Assembly (NCBI GenBank): GCA_018398765.1
Contig: JAHBMJ010005071.1
Coordinates: 1 to 64,000 of the forward strand
Direction: 5' to 3'
DNA from: Chromera velia
Lineage: Eukaryota; Sar; Chromeraceae
Length of the DNA: 64,000 nt
Under the pieces are notes generated by a model. It saw only the letters and a program-made list of their open reading frames with translations. It searched no databases and was not told the origin of the DNA. The position numbers and the translations under genes are program-made. Positions 1 through 12,399 of this stretch are shown piece after piece (positions within the stretch are counted from its first letter, which is position 1; every line of letters starts with the position of its first letter).

Positions 1-469
1 GCGGCGCCCACTGGGTTCTCATCCTAGGGTTTCCAGCCAAATTTCTCGATCACTGCCACTGCATGAGCCGATCCCCTCCGCCAGACTTAGTTTCGCGCGC
101 AAGGCGCGCGAACTGACTTGTCATATTAATAAATTCGAATTGTGCCGTGCAGGCCAGGCATTTCGCGCGAAAAATACGTTTGATGCAAGTGTTGCTTAAA
201 TTTGAAAATCATGCATGCAACTTTGCGGAATTGGGGATTCTGAAGTTTTATCTGCAGTCTACTCACATGTGGGAGGTCACAGCACCCTCGTACTGAAGTG
301 GCTCTGTCAACCTGTGTAGATCGTCTTTTGTGGGGTCTGCTTGCCTGTTTTCCAACGTACGTACTTGAATCATCCATGTATACAGAACGACATGTTCTTT
401 TCTTGAACAGCAACAGCTGATTACGCCCCTTGCACCGCACGTTGTCCAATCTAAGATTGAATCAAAGGG
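1..469. other. Upstream region of the calpain-like gene
   Basis: No coding exon is recognised here. There is a GC-rich stretch near 90-115 with alternating CG and GC steps. The short reverse-strand open frames have no recognisable motifs. The stretch presumably holds the promoter and 5' untranslated region of the calpain-like gene that starts at 470, but no TATA-like or initiator element stands out. Confidence 0.4.
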
Positions 470-3400
470 ATGGCAGGTGAGAGTGAGAGTGAGTGGGTGT
501 CTAGGGAGCTTGGTGAGGGTTTGACTCTCTGGAAGAGACGGCAGGGGAACGCGTTCGAATGGGAACTCCACAATGAGAGCATGCACAGGTGTGTGTTCGA
601 GGCAGACTTCGAGAAGTCCGTCAATGTGCAGCTCTTCCGAGACGGTCTACCGGTTCCTTACCTTGTCTTGAAGACAGAAGTGAACCCATTCGAAAGGAAG
701 GAGGTAGCGCGGGCACAACCAAAGAGCCCCTCAGAGAAATGGAAATTCAAAACAGGGTGGGGATTTGAATTGAGTGAACCTTCTGAGGAGATCCTCAAGG
801 GTCTCATGGCAAAACTTGTCGCTCTGCCCAATCAGGGCCGAGCTAAAATTGAGCAGCAGGTACAAGAGGAGTCCCGTTCTCGGTGTGCCGATTTGGATCC
901 ATCCTCCCCCCTTCAGTCCATTCTCAAAGCCTGTGGGTCCGATGGGAGGGTGTCGTTTGTTGACCCTGAGTTCCCCCCTGCAGACAGGTCTCTTTTCATT
1001 CGCACACGATCATACAGAGCGCGTCCAGTGCAATGGCGCCGCCCCCAGAATTTCCTCCTTCCCCCCACCGCCGCACCGTCCCAGACCGCCAGTCCCGTGT
1101 GTGTCCCCCCGAAGGGCGCATGGGCGAACGACGTCCAGCAGGGATTCCTCGGGAACAGTTGGCTGATCTCCGCAATGGCCATGCTCACAGAGAGGCCAGA
1201 TGTTTTGCAGAGGGCATTCCTCTCAGGGCCCCGGCATGCCAATGGAGGAGCTGAGAAGGCCCAGAGTGCCGGGGTCCACAGGTTCCGTCTGACGAAGATG
1301 GGCGTGCCGGTGGAGATCACGATTGATGACTACCTCCCCTGTTTCCCAGGCAGCACGCAGATGTACTGCAGGTCTGTGCCTGGTTGGATGATGGGTGCAC
1401 ACCAAGCGAGGAAGCGCGTGGAAAGAAAGAAAGACCGATCATTTTTTGCGTGGTGCGCTCACTGTGGGCGAATTCTGCCGTGACTTCTGGGCTTTTCTCA
1501 TGATCGTCTGAAAAAACAATTCAAATCAGACACTTTGAAAAAAAGAGTGGCAAGTATCAACGTCCTAGTGCGCTTATCTGCTCCACACTTTCCTGCTTGT
1601 CTGCATCCCGTAATGCATACACAAGGCTGGAGGAAAGCACTTTGGGTCGGTACATTAAAAAAGGAACATGTACAAACTCGCGTTTCTTTTGACACAAACA
1701 ATATTAATATTTGCCTTTGTTGCTGCAGGGGGGCAGACGGAAGCGTGTGGGCGGCCCTGTTGGAGAAAGCCGTGGCAAAGCTCCATGGATGTTACTCGAT
1801 CCTGAAGGGGGGCAGTTGCCATGAAGCTCTGGGGGACATCTCTGGTGACCCTGTGACGTGCTTCCTCCTCCCGGGGGGGGGGGACTTCGGGGCGCCGTCG
1901 GGGTCCGAGAAGCTCCGGCCCGAGGAGGCATGGAAGTTGGTGCAGAGGGCAAAACTGCAAGGGTGTGTGGTGTGTGCCGCGACAGTGGGCGAGGAGTTGT
2001 TTGAGGAGGTCGACTTTGGGGCAGTAGAGGCCAGTGGTCTTTTGCCCGGAAGGGCGTACTCTGTGGTTGCGGGGGTGGAAGTCAAGAGAGGACATGGGGG
2101 GGAGGTGGTGAGGCTTTTGCGTATGAGGTGCGGTTGGGGCGAGCTTGAGTGGAAGGGCCCATGGGGGGAGGGATCTAGTGAGTGGACAGACGATCTGAGG
2201 CGGCAGGCGGGGGGGCCAGCGTTGGTGGCTTTGCAGAGGAGGGAGGGGGGGGACCAACATCCCCCCCCTCCTCTTCCTGATAGTGATGGAGAGTTCTTCC
2301 TCTCCCTCACAGACTTCTGCAACCACTTTGCGACATTGTCTGTCGTGTGGTCTCTTGACTGGGCCCCGTCTCTGCTGAGTGCGAGTGGTCCCGGAAAGAT
2401 ACCGAGTCCCCAGCCTTCTCTGAGAGAAGGGGGTGTCCACAGATTCAGAACCCGATTCGAAAGAGGAGAATCACGAGGGCAAAACAGCAACCAGTCCGGA
2501 AGCTCCCCTTCAGCAGAAGCATTCGTCAGGGCAGCAGAGGGGTTGCAGTTTTCGGTATCCGGGAAAGCGAAAACCCGATTATTCCTCAGCGTCCAGCAGG
2601 AAGACGAACGAACCTTCGCGTCTGCCGAGAAACGCCCCAATCTGGACATCGGTCTGGCAGTCATCTCCCTGACTGACATACCCAAATCGGCCGTCGATCT
2701 GCAGCCCATAGCATGGACTGTCGGGGTGATGGGCCGTGAGTGTTCCCTCGAGACCTCTCTCCCTCCAGGCCACTACCTCGCTCTGCCCCTCACCACAGGC
2801 TGTGCACTTCCAAGACCCCCTGATGCACTTGTACAGGGGACAGGGAACAACGAAAAGGGAAAGGGAAATCAGAACCGTGCCTCCATTCTCACCCCTGCGT
2901 CTCCACAGGCCCAATCTGCAGAGGGGGGGAAGGCGTCAAGGAGTGTCCCTTCGCTTTCCCCCTCAGCAGAGGCGGCATTCCGTGCGGCCTGTGAGAGGTT
3001 TGCAGTCAGTAGAGTTGCAGCGTCAGGGGTGAACAACGCCACCCCCCCCACACCCCTTCAGCTGTCGCCTGAAGAGTTCCGCGCCCTGCGAGAGAAAGCA
3101 ACCAACAGCCCCGCATCGCCACTCAAAAGCGCACTGAAATCAGAGAAAGACAACACCGAAGCCGTGAGCTTCCGTGAAGCGCTGTTGTGGTTCCAAGAGC
3201 TCGCACGGGAGGGGGGGGAGGAGGCTGCAATTTCTGCACTGGAGAGACTAGGCTTCGATCGGGACCTCTTCTCTGTCGTCACTAGGCCTATCACTGTCTC
3301 TCTGTTCTCGGAACGGGCAGTGACTGCCGCCCCCCTAGCCCCCCCCGAGGGCCTGGCAGAAAAAGTCTGGACCGCCCTCGCGTTGCGGGAGGGGAAGAGG

Positions 3401-4183
3401 CGAGATGCCGCTCAGCCGCTGGTGGTCTACGCCCTTCACTGCAAGGCCGCGATGACGTTCACATACGTGGTAAGATCTAATTTAGATCACGACGCCGAGG
3501 CTACTCTGGTCGTGCAGAGGGCTCGGAATATGGTCTCTCATGCCCATCCGGCAATGAGCGTGCGCAGGTACGTACGTTGGTAGACAGAAACGGTACGCTC
3601 TATGTTTGTTTCCTTCCAAGTCTTTCCTTCCTTCTTTCCTCTCCTCCTCTGCTCTCTCTGTCTCTATCTCTCGTTCCCTCTATCTGCTTTTCTTTTTCTC
3701 TTCCTCCGGCTCCCCTTCCCATCCCCCGCCTTTCCTTCCTGTCTCCTCCCCTCTGCTTCTCTCTGCCTAATTAATGTTTCTTTCTTCCTCCCTCCTGACC
3801 CCCCGCAGAATCCAAAAGCACACACGTCTTCATTCGTTGATTCTTCGACTTGATTTTGCTGTGTTGCCATGATTTGGCGGAAACATCTCAAATACCTCTC
3901 GAAACCGTTTCCCGACTCACCTCGTAGCCTCTCAATACATACCCTTGAAGAACATCCTGCCTTCCTGCCTGCCTGCCTGCCTGCCTGTTGTTCTTTTATT
4001 GTCTTTTCTTACAGGTTCATTCGCGCCAAGCAGGCGGAGTGTTTCGTCCACCTCCAGGCGCTTCGGTCTGCCTTGACATACACAGCCGGATGGGACCTCC
4101 AGTTCCGCATTCTGAAGCCAAGGCAGAGAAAGTCTGTCCTGCAGCAGGGAGAAGAAGGGGGGCTCCGGGAAGCCCTCAACTGA
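470..4183 (+). CDS. Calpain-family protein, catalytically dead (three exons)
   Basis: Proposed exons are 470-1371, 1729-3567 and 4015-4183, joined in phase 2 both times, giving about 969 residues. Residues 1-100 form a beta-sandwich-like leader (NESMHRC, EADFEKSVN). The protease core follows: VQWRRP, then QGFLGNSWLISAM, then a DDYLPC strand. The exon 1/2 join restores YCRGADGSVWAALLEKA, which matches the conserved calpain 'WxALLEKAxAKLHG' region. The catalytic Cys is Ser230, the catalytic His is Arg409 (LLPGRAYSVV where GHAYSV is usual), and the Asn is Cys435 (RMRCGWG where RMRNPWG is usual). Spacing between the last two (26) is close to that of active calpains. The C-terminal half has low-complexity linkers and a further C2-like segment (TFTYVVRSNLDHD). 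The reading is clear as a calpain fold; peptidase activity is very unlikely, so a scaffold or regulatory role is inferred. The start is the first Met of the frame. Downstream exons cannot be excluded. Confidence 0.85.
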
Positions 4184-4429
4184 ATTCAGTCGATCATGCA
4201 GTGAATCGATTGGGCCTGTTTTTGATTGAGGCAGATGCATGGATGGATCCCTCGGTAGCAGTGCATGCAAAGACGGTAAAGGGATTCTCTGAAATGTTTA
4301 TTTCCTGCGTGCGTGCCTGTACTCCCCGGTCCGCCTGCAAGCTTGTGTGTACTTGTGTGACAGCCAGTCTGCGATAAGAGACGACCCTAGAGATCGCCGT
4401 CGTTCAAATCTCAAACACCCTAGCAACTA

Positions 4430-4975
4430 GCACTATAGCCCGTAGTGGTAGCAATTAAATTAAACTTCTTTTTTTAAGCCTTTTGATCATGTGGCCATGT
4501 TAGGTTGATAATTTTATTATGCGTATACAGTAGTATACAAAAAATCATACTACTGAAGTAGTAATACCATGATTGTTATCTGAAAAGAACACTTTAATAT
4601 TCTAAGCTAATTTCTAGTATTAATATATTATGTACCTCAGAATTAAAATTTTTAATCATCAGTAAGAATTATAAAGAAGTAAATCAATCAACAATGATTC
4701 AATATGGTATACATATGCCCTCTAAATTATAGGGTCTAATTGATGTCTCTATACAATTAAAATAGTAGCAATTTAAATTTAGTGAATTTGTCATGGTTGT
4801 TATTAGTACATTTAAATTGCAGCATTTTCAAGTACATTTAAATGGGGAAAAAAATGTTAAAACCCTATATAACTTATGAGCTGATAATCTTTTTGATTAA
4901 TTTAGATAACTTGGAATTAAAACCTACAAATGAAAAGGGGGCCATCAAAAAATTCTTTTGCAACCGTTCGGGTCA
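4430..4975. other. AT-rich island of foreign composition
   Basis: Composition changes sharply from the roughly balanced surroundings to strongly A+T, with many ATTTAAAT and TTAATATATTA phrases, and returns to normal near 4975 at a GGGTCACAAACCCCCCCC stretch. A phrase of about ten bases (ACATTTAAAT) occurs twice, at about 4808 and 4832. No open frame of note. Candidate explanations are an insertion of organelle DNA or a decayed AT-rich transposon; the sequence alone does not decide. Confidence 0.4.
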
Positions 4976-5289
4976 CAAACCCCCCCCCTCCTTAGCATAT
5001 CCTAGCTGATCGCAAAGGTCCGACCTCCAAACAATCTAAAGTATGTATATTTGATCGATATATTGATCACCATCTAAGTCCAAACGGTCACAGTTCTCCT
5101 AGTAGCAGTTCTCATAAAGACTCACAAAGCTGCGATCATGAATCCATCAGATAATGATGGCTCTGTAGATTGTCCACTTCAGGCAGAAGACCCTGAGAGA
5201 CGAGGACACATTCACATACACGCAGAAGACCCTGAGAATTGAGGACACATTCACACACATGCAGAAGACCCTGAGAATTGAGGATGTAT

Positions 5290-5337
5290 TCACATATACA
5301 CACATACACACACACACACACACATACATACATATAC

Positions 5338-5428
<91 letters not shown>

Positions 5429-5440
5429 AAGAGAGAGAAC
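5290..5440. repeat. Compound CA/TA and GA microsatellite
   Basis: A run of CA and CATA repeats leads directly into a GA run. The long open frames seen here on the reverse strand (CVCVCV, SLSLSL) come only from the repeat. Confidence 0.95.
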
Positions 5441-5997
5441 GTAGTCTGAGACAGGGAGAGAAAGAGACGGAGAGAGAGTCTCAGAGACAACGTAGTCTGA
5501 GAGAGAGAGCGAGAGAGAAAGAGGGTCTCAGAAAGCTGTTCATGTCATAAGACATTTACCCATTCATGTCATAAGACACGTAACCTAGATCTACGATTTC
5601 CTCTAGACCTCCAAGAATCACCTCTCCGACTTTTCGTAAAATTGCATCTATCAAAAAATCTTTGTTTGCCCATGCATTCGTTTTCAGTGCCGTTCTTTTT
5701 TCACTTATATTGTGGATAACGTCGAGAAAATGTTTCTTTTCTCCAAGAAAGTGGACGACATCAAGAAACTTAAGCTATGGAGAGTTCTGACCCAAAAGTT
5801 TTGCCATCAAAGTGTACCCAAAATTTTTGTATCTCCAAGAGGCAAATACTTGAGGTGCCAGCCGTGCTTTCTCAAAAATATATTGCTGGATGTACGCTTC
5901 TTTCTTCACCGCTGCTTGAATGCATGGCTGCTTTGCTTTCCTTAGCAACTTGCTTTCATCATGTACTCCCTCCCTTCCCTGCAGGCAGCCCTGTTGG

Positions 5998-6687
5998 AAA
6001 TCGTCCCTGAAAGATCACGTCTCCGGGCGATGCCCGTCTCGTTCACTACAGTTACCACATGACCACCTCTGTACAAACTCTCGCCAAGCTGCCTGTGGAC
6101 CTGTAGAGCGGCTGTAAACATACAAGCAGACTCACGGTTGTATGAAGAAGGAAAGGGCTGCAGTGGAGTGTCTTTTCGCTAATGAAAATTAAAAATGTTG
6201 AAACACTTGGCCCATACTAAGGCCCCATAGCCCACAAGACTGTGCCCGGAGGAGCCTTTGCATTCGCAACCTTTTCTGGTATGCATCATGTAGCAAGTAA
6301 AACTATAAATCATGCAGCCCAACCATGAGGGATGTATGCAGGTTGTGTGCCTCTTGCAAGACCCTTGCTTCTTTTTATTTCTGAAAATCGAATGTCTTTC
6401 AGTTATTCTTCGTCCATTACACCTTTTTACCGACTCACACATCCATCCTCTCCTCCCTTGAATCACCATTTTTGACCACCCATTTTCTTAGGGCCCCTTT
6501 TCTTCTCCTCTTTTCTTTTCTTTTCTCCTCTCTTCTTTTCTCTCTGACCTACTTTCAAACCCTTGCGGCAGGTGTTTTTCTCGTCTCTCGGCTTCAACGT
6601 CTCCCAGAAACACCCAAGGCCGCTAGAGCCCTTCCCGCCGCCTCTTGTGACGTCCCAGGCATCGTCGTACTTGAACATCGACATTGA
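5998..6687 (+). other. Exon-like fragments, unassigned
   Basis: Two stretches follow good acceptor-like sites: CCTGCAG at about 5985 (frame AALLEIVPERSRL or QPCWKSSLKDHV) and TTGCGGCAG at about 6570 (VFFSSLGFNVSQKHPRPLEP). They look mildly coding and could be extra 3' exons of the calpain-like gene through an alternative donor (GTCTGT at about 4131), or fragments of a lost gene. I do not recognise a family. Confidence 0.2.
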
Positions 6688-8377
6688 CAGTAATTATGGT
6701 GGCTGCTCGGCTAGACAGGAGAGCGTCTATCTTCGTTCGTATACAGAAAAAAACGAAGACACACGTTAACATATTGCAACTTTGTTCTCATACACATACT
6801 CATACATACACCCATACTTATATATACATACACACACACAGAGGGGGGAGGGGGAGAGGGAGAGACAGAGGGCAATGAATAGACAAATGCTATACTAATA
6901 TCACTGCTGCATGTTGTATCGCACAATCTGCCCAGCCCTCTGAATTATATATAATTAGCCTCCACAAGGACTTAAGCCAGCTATATAGACCGTTTGGTGC
7001 TTCCATCTGATAGAAATTGTTCCGAGCTAAATACCTGTTTCTCTTCATCGCTGTATACATGTACATGAGACACTTCTTCGAGTATGCGCATACGTCTAGG
7101 GTGTAAATATCTGAGCCCAGGCTCCTGCTGGATGAACTCTGCCAAAAGAAATTATAACTTGGTCTGACAAGGTGCTCACTGGCATGTCACGGCTATCTGC
7201 AATCATCCACATGCATAAAGGGCTTCTTTTCAGTAGAACGATGCTGGGCGTCAAAGAGATAAACTTAATAATATATTTGATAAAGATACTCCGATGACCC
7301 TCAGCAATTGCCCCCGGTTGCATATCTTTGCAAGCTTTTGGTTATTCTCAGGCTTATCAATCACGAGAACGGCCAAAAGCAATATGTATGACAAGCACTC
7401 CCGGATTAGACAATACTTATATATATACAGATGTCCACAAATAAATCAAGCCAGCTCAACTAACCAGGGCATCGACATGGGGAGCTCTCAATGAGAGGGC
7501 TAAAACAGTCTCAACGAGGAAACTCATCATCGAGTGACCCCTTTGCACTGGTCTCCATGCTTCTACCTCGAGCCGGTGTCCATCTTGCATATATAGTCAT
7601 CTGGTTCATGCTTTGTCGGCAATATATAGGTGCATGGAAGTTCCTAGAGACGGCAAAGATTCAACTGAATGTCCGTCCATCACATCCCGGCCGGCCCTTG
7701 CTTAATTCAAATGGAATCAGATGAGCCTGCGTACTCCCAGGAGCGTATTTACGAAGCTCATAAACCACACCTAACTCACTGAGCACTACTAATCGGCATA
7801 CGATGTGGAGCTTGTAGTCAGGGCTAGAAGGGGCCGGGGGAACTTAAGTCACTCCGTTAACATGCATATGTATGCATTAATTTGCAGCACACATATCGAT
7901 CGCGATCCCCGCGCACGTATCTTGCAAATGACAGGGTTGCCAAAAAATATTGTACTATGCCGTATTACAGCGTTTCGTACTGTTCCTGGTGTTTCACGAA
8001 AAAATACTGTACTGTATTACACTTTATTAAATAAAAAAATATTTTTTTATAGCATTTTAGGGCATTACTAGGCCTATTTTAACATCTGAAACTAATTTTA
8101 ATTACTTGTAATACTTAATTAAATACTTAGCAATGTGTAATGTGATATGCATAATGTTTTTTACTGCAAGCGCATGCCTCCAAGCACTTCGTTCACTTCG
8201 AGCTGTTGGCGTTACATTTGATTTGGTGTATATGTGGGTGCGTATTGGTATTGCATTATATTCCATGCATGCTAGTGTTGTTTTTTAAGGCCTCTTGCAT
8301 GATGCACAGCGAGAATAATCTGCGCGCGCACACGTTTGACCATAAATTTGATCAAAAGCATACGTACGTTGTTGCAT

Positions 8378-8609
8378 CGCGGCCCATCCACTCTGAAAAA
8401 ATTGGTAAGGGGTCTTCAGCTCGGGAATATTTGGTATTGAAGACTAGAGAAAATCAGCCTTCAATGGGTCAGATGTTTTGATTTCAGCAGTGTTTTTTGC
8501 CTTATTTGAGCCTTTGTGGGAAAGTTTGGCAAGGGGGGGGCAAAAAAGGGAAAATTTGACAGGGGTCTTAAAGTTCTGGTACCAAAAATTCCCGAGTGGA
8601 TGGGCCGCG
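8378..8609. mobile_element. MITE-like element with perfect 16-bp terminal inverted repeats
   Basis: CGCGGCCCATCCACTC at 8378-8393 is exactly mirrored by GAGTGGATGGGCCGCG at 8594-8609. A second, imperfect inverted match lies inside (CTCGGGAATATTTGGTA near 8419 against the complement of TACCAAAAATTCCCGAG near 8580). TTGCAT occurs just outside both ends and may be a target duplication, though with a 2-bp offset on the right. At 232 bp with no coding, it fits a non-autonomous DNA transposon or a long hairpin. Confidence 0.5.
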
Positions 8610-9265
8610 TATTGCATTGGATTAAGTGACTGTTGCTAGCTGGATGGCTTTCTTTTGAAGCATCCTTGCTTGTCAGTCACAACAAACCGAGACCTTAAAA
8701 AGAAAGTCGGTGCAGTAAAGACTATTGACTAGAATGTCCATCTAGCCTATAGCTTATTTTACAAGGTAGGCATGCTAGAACGGTAGTAGAACCTATGTGG
8801 AGTCAGAATGCAGCACACAGGACACTATTATCACACCAAAGCAAAACAAACAAACCTCCAGGCCTCCCTCTCCAACACCCCCACCTCCTCCCTCTACTCC
8901 AGAGGCTCAACTACCTCCAGACTAAACAAAGCCAGTCGCTCCTCGATGTCGACTGCAGAGGACCCAGCAGAGACTTCCTCGACCACCGCCCCGTCCTCAT
9001 ACATCGGCAAACCCTCCCCCTCCCCTCTCCCCCCCCTCCCCCTCTTCACCCCCCCCTCCTTCTTGTGAGTGCGTACTAGCTTTATATTGGTGAAAACGCT
9101 CACAAGAGCGTCTTGGTGGTCTTGGGTCAGTCGATTTTGTCTCTTGCTATACATAAACTCATAGGCTGACCATGTCCGCTATGGGGGGCCATTGTACCGT
9201 AATTGTACTATGCTTTAGCTAGAATTTCAAAAAACACTGTACTGTACTTTAGTAACCTTAGTAAA
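8610..9265. other. Intergenic DNA with one proline/serine-rich exon-like stretch
   Basis: From about 8870 to 9064 the + strand is open and reads as a Ser/Thr/Pro-rich segment (SLYSRGSTTSRLNK, then PSPSPLPPLP) that ends at a good donor (TTCTT then GTGAGTGCG). No domain is recognised and no partner exon is visible, so it is either a gene remnant or chance. The rest is unremarkable. Confidence 0.25.
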
Positions 9266-9590
9266 TGATACGGCGTGAGCAGGCTCTGCATGCATCAGCC
9301 GCTGTTCCACGCCAGGTCAAGCGAGACATCAGATACAGGCAGGCTTGGGGCGGCAGCCTGAGGCACTCACCCGTCTCGCTACGTCACGCATAGCCGTGAG
9401 ACGTCCCAAAATTATCCACCTCTATTTTCATGAGCAGCGAAATTTGGAGAGCACTGACTCCGTTTCTATATGATTGAAATGGAGAAGGAACGGGTTATCC
9501 GTTCGACCCGGTCTGCCACTGACTTGTCCGAAAACTTGCCTGCACGTTCTCGGACTCCCAAAAAATTCGGCGAAAATCGCTTTCACTTAC
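9266..9590 (+). repeat. Dispersed repeat, copy A
   Basis: About 325 bp matching 22977-23300 in the same orientation at roughly 80-85% by eye. Shared landmarks are GATACAGGCAGGCTTGGGG, GAGACGTCCCAAAATTAT, ATGAGCAGCGAAATTTGGA and GAAGGAACGGGT. The two copies bracket the whole minisatellite and LTR block. Confidence 0.85.
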
Positions 9591-10140
9591 GGCCACATCT
9601 GCATGGCCTTCTAGAATTTTCGCCATGCCTAGCTAGCCTCAGCAAATTTCGTAGGCAGCGACTGCCTTTCTCCTGAGACCTGGACGCATCTGCCCCTCTT
9701 GTTTTCCGTCAGAACCAGCTGACATTTCACAGTCTAAGAAAATTTTTACGGCCAATCACGGCCCTGTCGGAGGAAAGCTTCACTCAGGCGACTCCCTCAT
9801 GTCCTCCCATGTTCCTGATCTTTTGGATTCCTTCCAAGAGTCTCCGCGTCTCCGCCTCATCAGGCAGCAGAGAGCAGCTTCCCCTCCTTTAGCTCATACA
9901 AAGCCTGACCAGTAATGTCCAGTCACGGCTTCGGCCGCTTCTACTCTTCTTGCTCCTTCCGACCTAGCTTCCGACACACCAAAACTCGGAGGCCAACTAT
10001 CCGATAAGGTGAGTACATTCGAAGCTGCCACAACACAACAGCTTGGATACGTCGTTTCTCAAAAACTCTCCCACTGACTCCGAATTTGTATTCACTCCTC
10101 CGCTTAACTCAATCCTGCGCTCTCTTTACCTCCTCAGGTC
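9591..10140. other. Unassigned spacer before the first minisatellite
   Basis: Contains a few open frames rich in Ser, Leu and Pro, but no recognisable domain or splice pattern. It may be a degraded lead-in to the minisatellite that follows. Confidence 0.3.
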
Positions 10141-12170
10141 CACACCTCTCGGCAGCGCCGTCCCTCGCCCGGTCGGCCGTCCTTTAGGACAACACACCCC
10201 CCTCATCTTTTCAGATCTGCTTCAGGACAGCACTGTCTCCTCGCCTTTCCTGATCTTCCTGAGGGTAGCGACCCGCAGCAACCTTATTTGGGGTAATACA
10301 GTCCCCCTGCCTTTTCCGATCTTCCTTATGGGGACACCGCCTCCTCACTCTTCCGCGCCTCCTTTAGGTCAGCACCGCGTCTCCTCACTGTTTCGGTCCG
10401 ATCTCCATCGGGGGAGCACCGCCCCTTCACTCTTCTACATCTTCTTTGGGGCAACACTGTCCCCCCAGGCAATACCGTCCCCTTGCCTTTTCCGATTTCC
10501 TTATGGGAGCACCATCTCCTCGCTCTTCCACATTTTCTTTGAGGCAGCACCTAGGGCAGCACCATCCCTTCACTACCTCGGATCCTTGTTAGGGCAACAC
10601 CATCCCCTTGTCTTTTCTGATTTCCTTGTGCAAGCACCATCCGCTTGCTCTTCCGCGTCTTCTTTGGGGCAGCACCGTCCCTTCACTGTCTCGGATCCTC
10701 TTTCGCCCAGGGGCAACACCGTCCCCTGGTCTTTTCCGATTTCCTTGTGGGAGCACCATCCCCTCGCTCTTCTGCATTTTCTTTGGGGCAACACCGTCCC
10801 TTTGCCTTTTCCAATTTCCTTGTGGGTGCACCATCTATTTGCTCTTCTGCATCTTCTTTGAGGCAGCACTATCCTAGAGTACCATCCTCTCACTGTTTTG
10901 GATCTTTTTTGGAGGAACGCCGCCCCATCGCTCGCCCACATTTTCTTTGGAGCAGCGCCGTCCCCCCACTGTTTCGGATCATCTCATAGGGAGCACTGTC
11001 CCTCACTCTTCTGAATCGAGCATCTTTAGGACAGCACCGTCCCCTTGCCTTCCAATCTTCTTTGCGGGAACACCGTTCCCGCGTTCTTTCACATCTTCTT
11101 TGGGGGAGCATAGTCCCCTCTCCATTTCGGATCGTCTTTGTAGGAGCACAGTCCCCTCACTTACCAAGCCGAGAACAGCGACGAGTTCTCTGGCTTTTCA
11201 AAAAACTTTAAGCTGAGAACAGCAACGAGTTCTCCAGCTTTCCAAAAAAGTTTTCTGTGGATTTTTTACATGTCTACTCGTTTGGGCACGATCTGTACCC
11301 GTTCACATTGAACGGCTACCATACCCTCTGTCCCCCTTTCCCTGATACCAAACTCGACGCGCAACACGATGCGGGCCTCTCGTCTCCTTCAAGTTAGTCG
11401 GCAGTTAATCTTTCTACCCAGACTCCCCGTTCCGTTCAGCTTCCATCCAAAGTATATCTAAACGCATACAGCTCGAGACTTCCTTATGCAGTCTCCACTT
11501 CTATATTCTGTTTTTGCAGAAATCGGCCACGTGCCTCTCACTAATGGGTCCCATACGTTCCGGCCTTCGCGGCTCCTTTTTAGGGCAACATCGTCCCCCT
11601 GCCTTCTCGGCTCTTCTTCGATCTTGGAGCAGCACCGTCCACTTGCCTGCTCGGCTGCTTTTTGGGGCAACATCGCCCCCTTGCCTCTCGGCTCTTCTTC
11701 GATCTTGGAGTAGCACCGTCTGCTTACCTGCTCTGGGCCGCTTGGCTCCTTTTCAGGGTAGCATCGCCCCCTTGCCTTCTTAGCTCTTCTTCGATTTTGG
11801 GGCAGCACCGTCCGCTTGCCCGCTCAGCTCCTTTTCGGGGCAGCATCGCCGCCCAAAAGGCTTGCCTTCTCGGCTCTTCTTCGATCTTGGGGCAGCACCG
11901 CCCGCTTATGTTCTCGGCTCTTCTCATTCATTCTTGGGGCAACTCCGTCTCCTTGGTGCAATACCTGCTTGGCTTCTGCTCGGGACAGCATCGCCCCTTT
12001 GCCTTCCCAGCTCTTCCTTCGGGCATCATCGTCCGCTTGCCTTCTCGGCTCCTTTTCGGGGCAGCATCGCCCCCTTGCTTTCGCGGCTCTTTTGGGGGAC
12101 AACACAGTCCCTCTGCCTTTTCCGATCTTCTTTGGGAGAGCACAGTCCCCCTAAACAGTCCTCTTGCTCT
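10141..12170 (+). repeat. Minisatellite 1, unit about 37-41 bp
   Basis: A diverged tandem array. The core is GGGGCAACACCGTCCCCTTG followed by CCTTTTCCGATTTCCTT or, after about 11560, by TCTCGGCTCTTCTTCGATCTT. Pairs of units form a higher-order step of about 75-80 bp in the first half. The long open frames (for example the 272-residue one at 10043) are products of the repeat: the same peptide phrases recur in several frames and on both strands. Confidence 0.9.
11168..11262 (+). repeat. 46-bp tandem duplication inside the array
   Basis: GAGAACAGCGACGAGTTCTC and the following TTTTCAAAAAACTTT phrase are repeated once with small differences (GAGAACAGCAACGAGTTCTC). This interrupts minisatellite 1. 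Confidence 0.7.
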
Positions 12171-12399
12171 TTTAGATCCAGGATCTCTTGCATAGAGCAC
12201 CTACCTTTGTTCCACCTTCAAGTTTTCCCCCGGCTTTCGACTTGTCTCAGCAGGAATTTATATCTCCTTGCGCCTTTAGCCCCTAAGACAACACCAGTCC
12301 TCTGGCTAAGCCTCCCGGCTTCCTCTTGGTCACCACGATTAACATTCTAGTCAAACAGTAGCACAGGGCTTGACGCTTAATTCCTTGCCCCTCTCTGCA

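Larger units (their letters stand above)
4184..8377. other. Gene-poor intergenic DNA
   Basis: No convincing gene. It holds an AT-rich island (4430-4975), a CA/GA microsatellite (5290-5440), two exon-like stretches (about 5998-6110 and 6571-6687) and a short CATA/GGGAGA repeat (6790-6870). The remainder (6880-8377) is moderately AT-rich with only short open frames that lack motifs. A phrase near 7935-8010 (repeated 'TGTACT' and 'ACTGTACTGTA') recurs loosely at 9195-9260, which suggests an old dispersed repeat. Confidence 0.4.

Noticed and set aside
5136-5490. Reverse-strand open frames rich in CVCV and SLSL
   Set aside because: They are translations of CA and GA microsatellites and have no support as genes.
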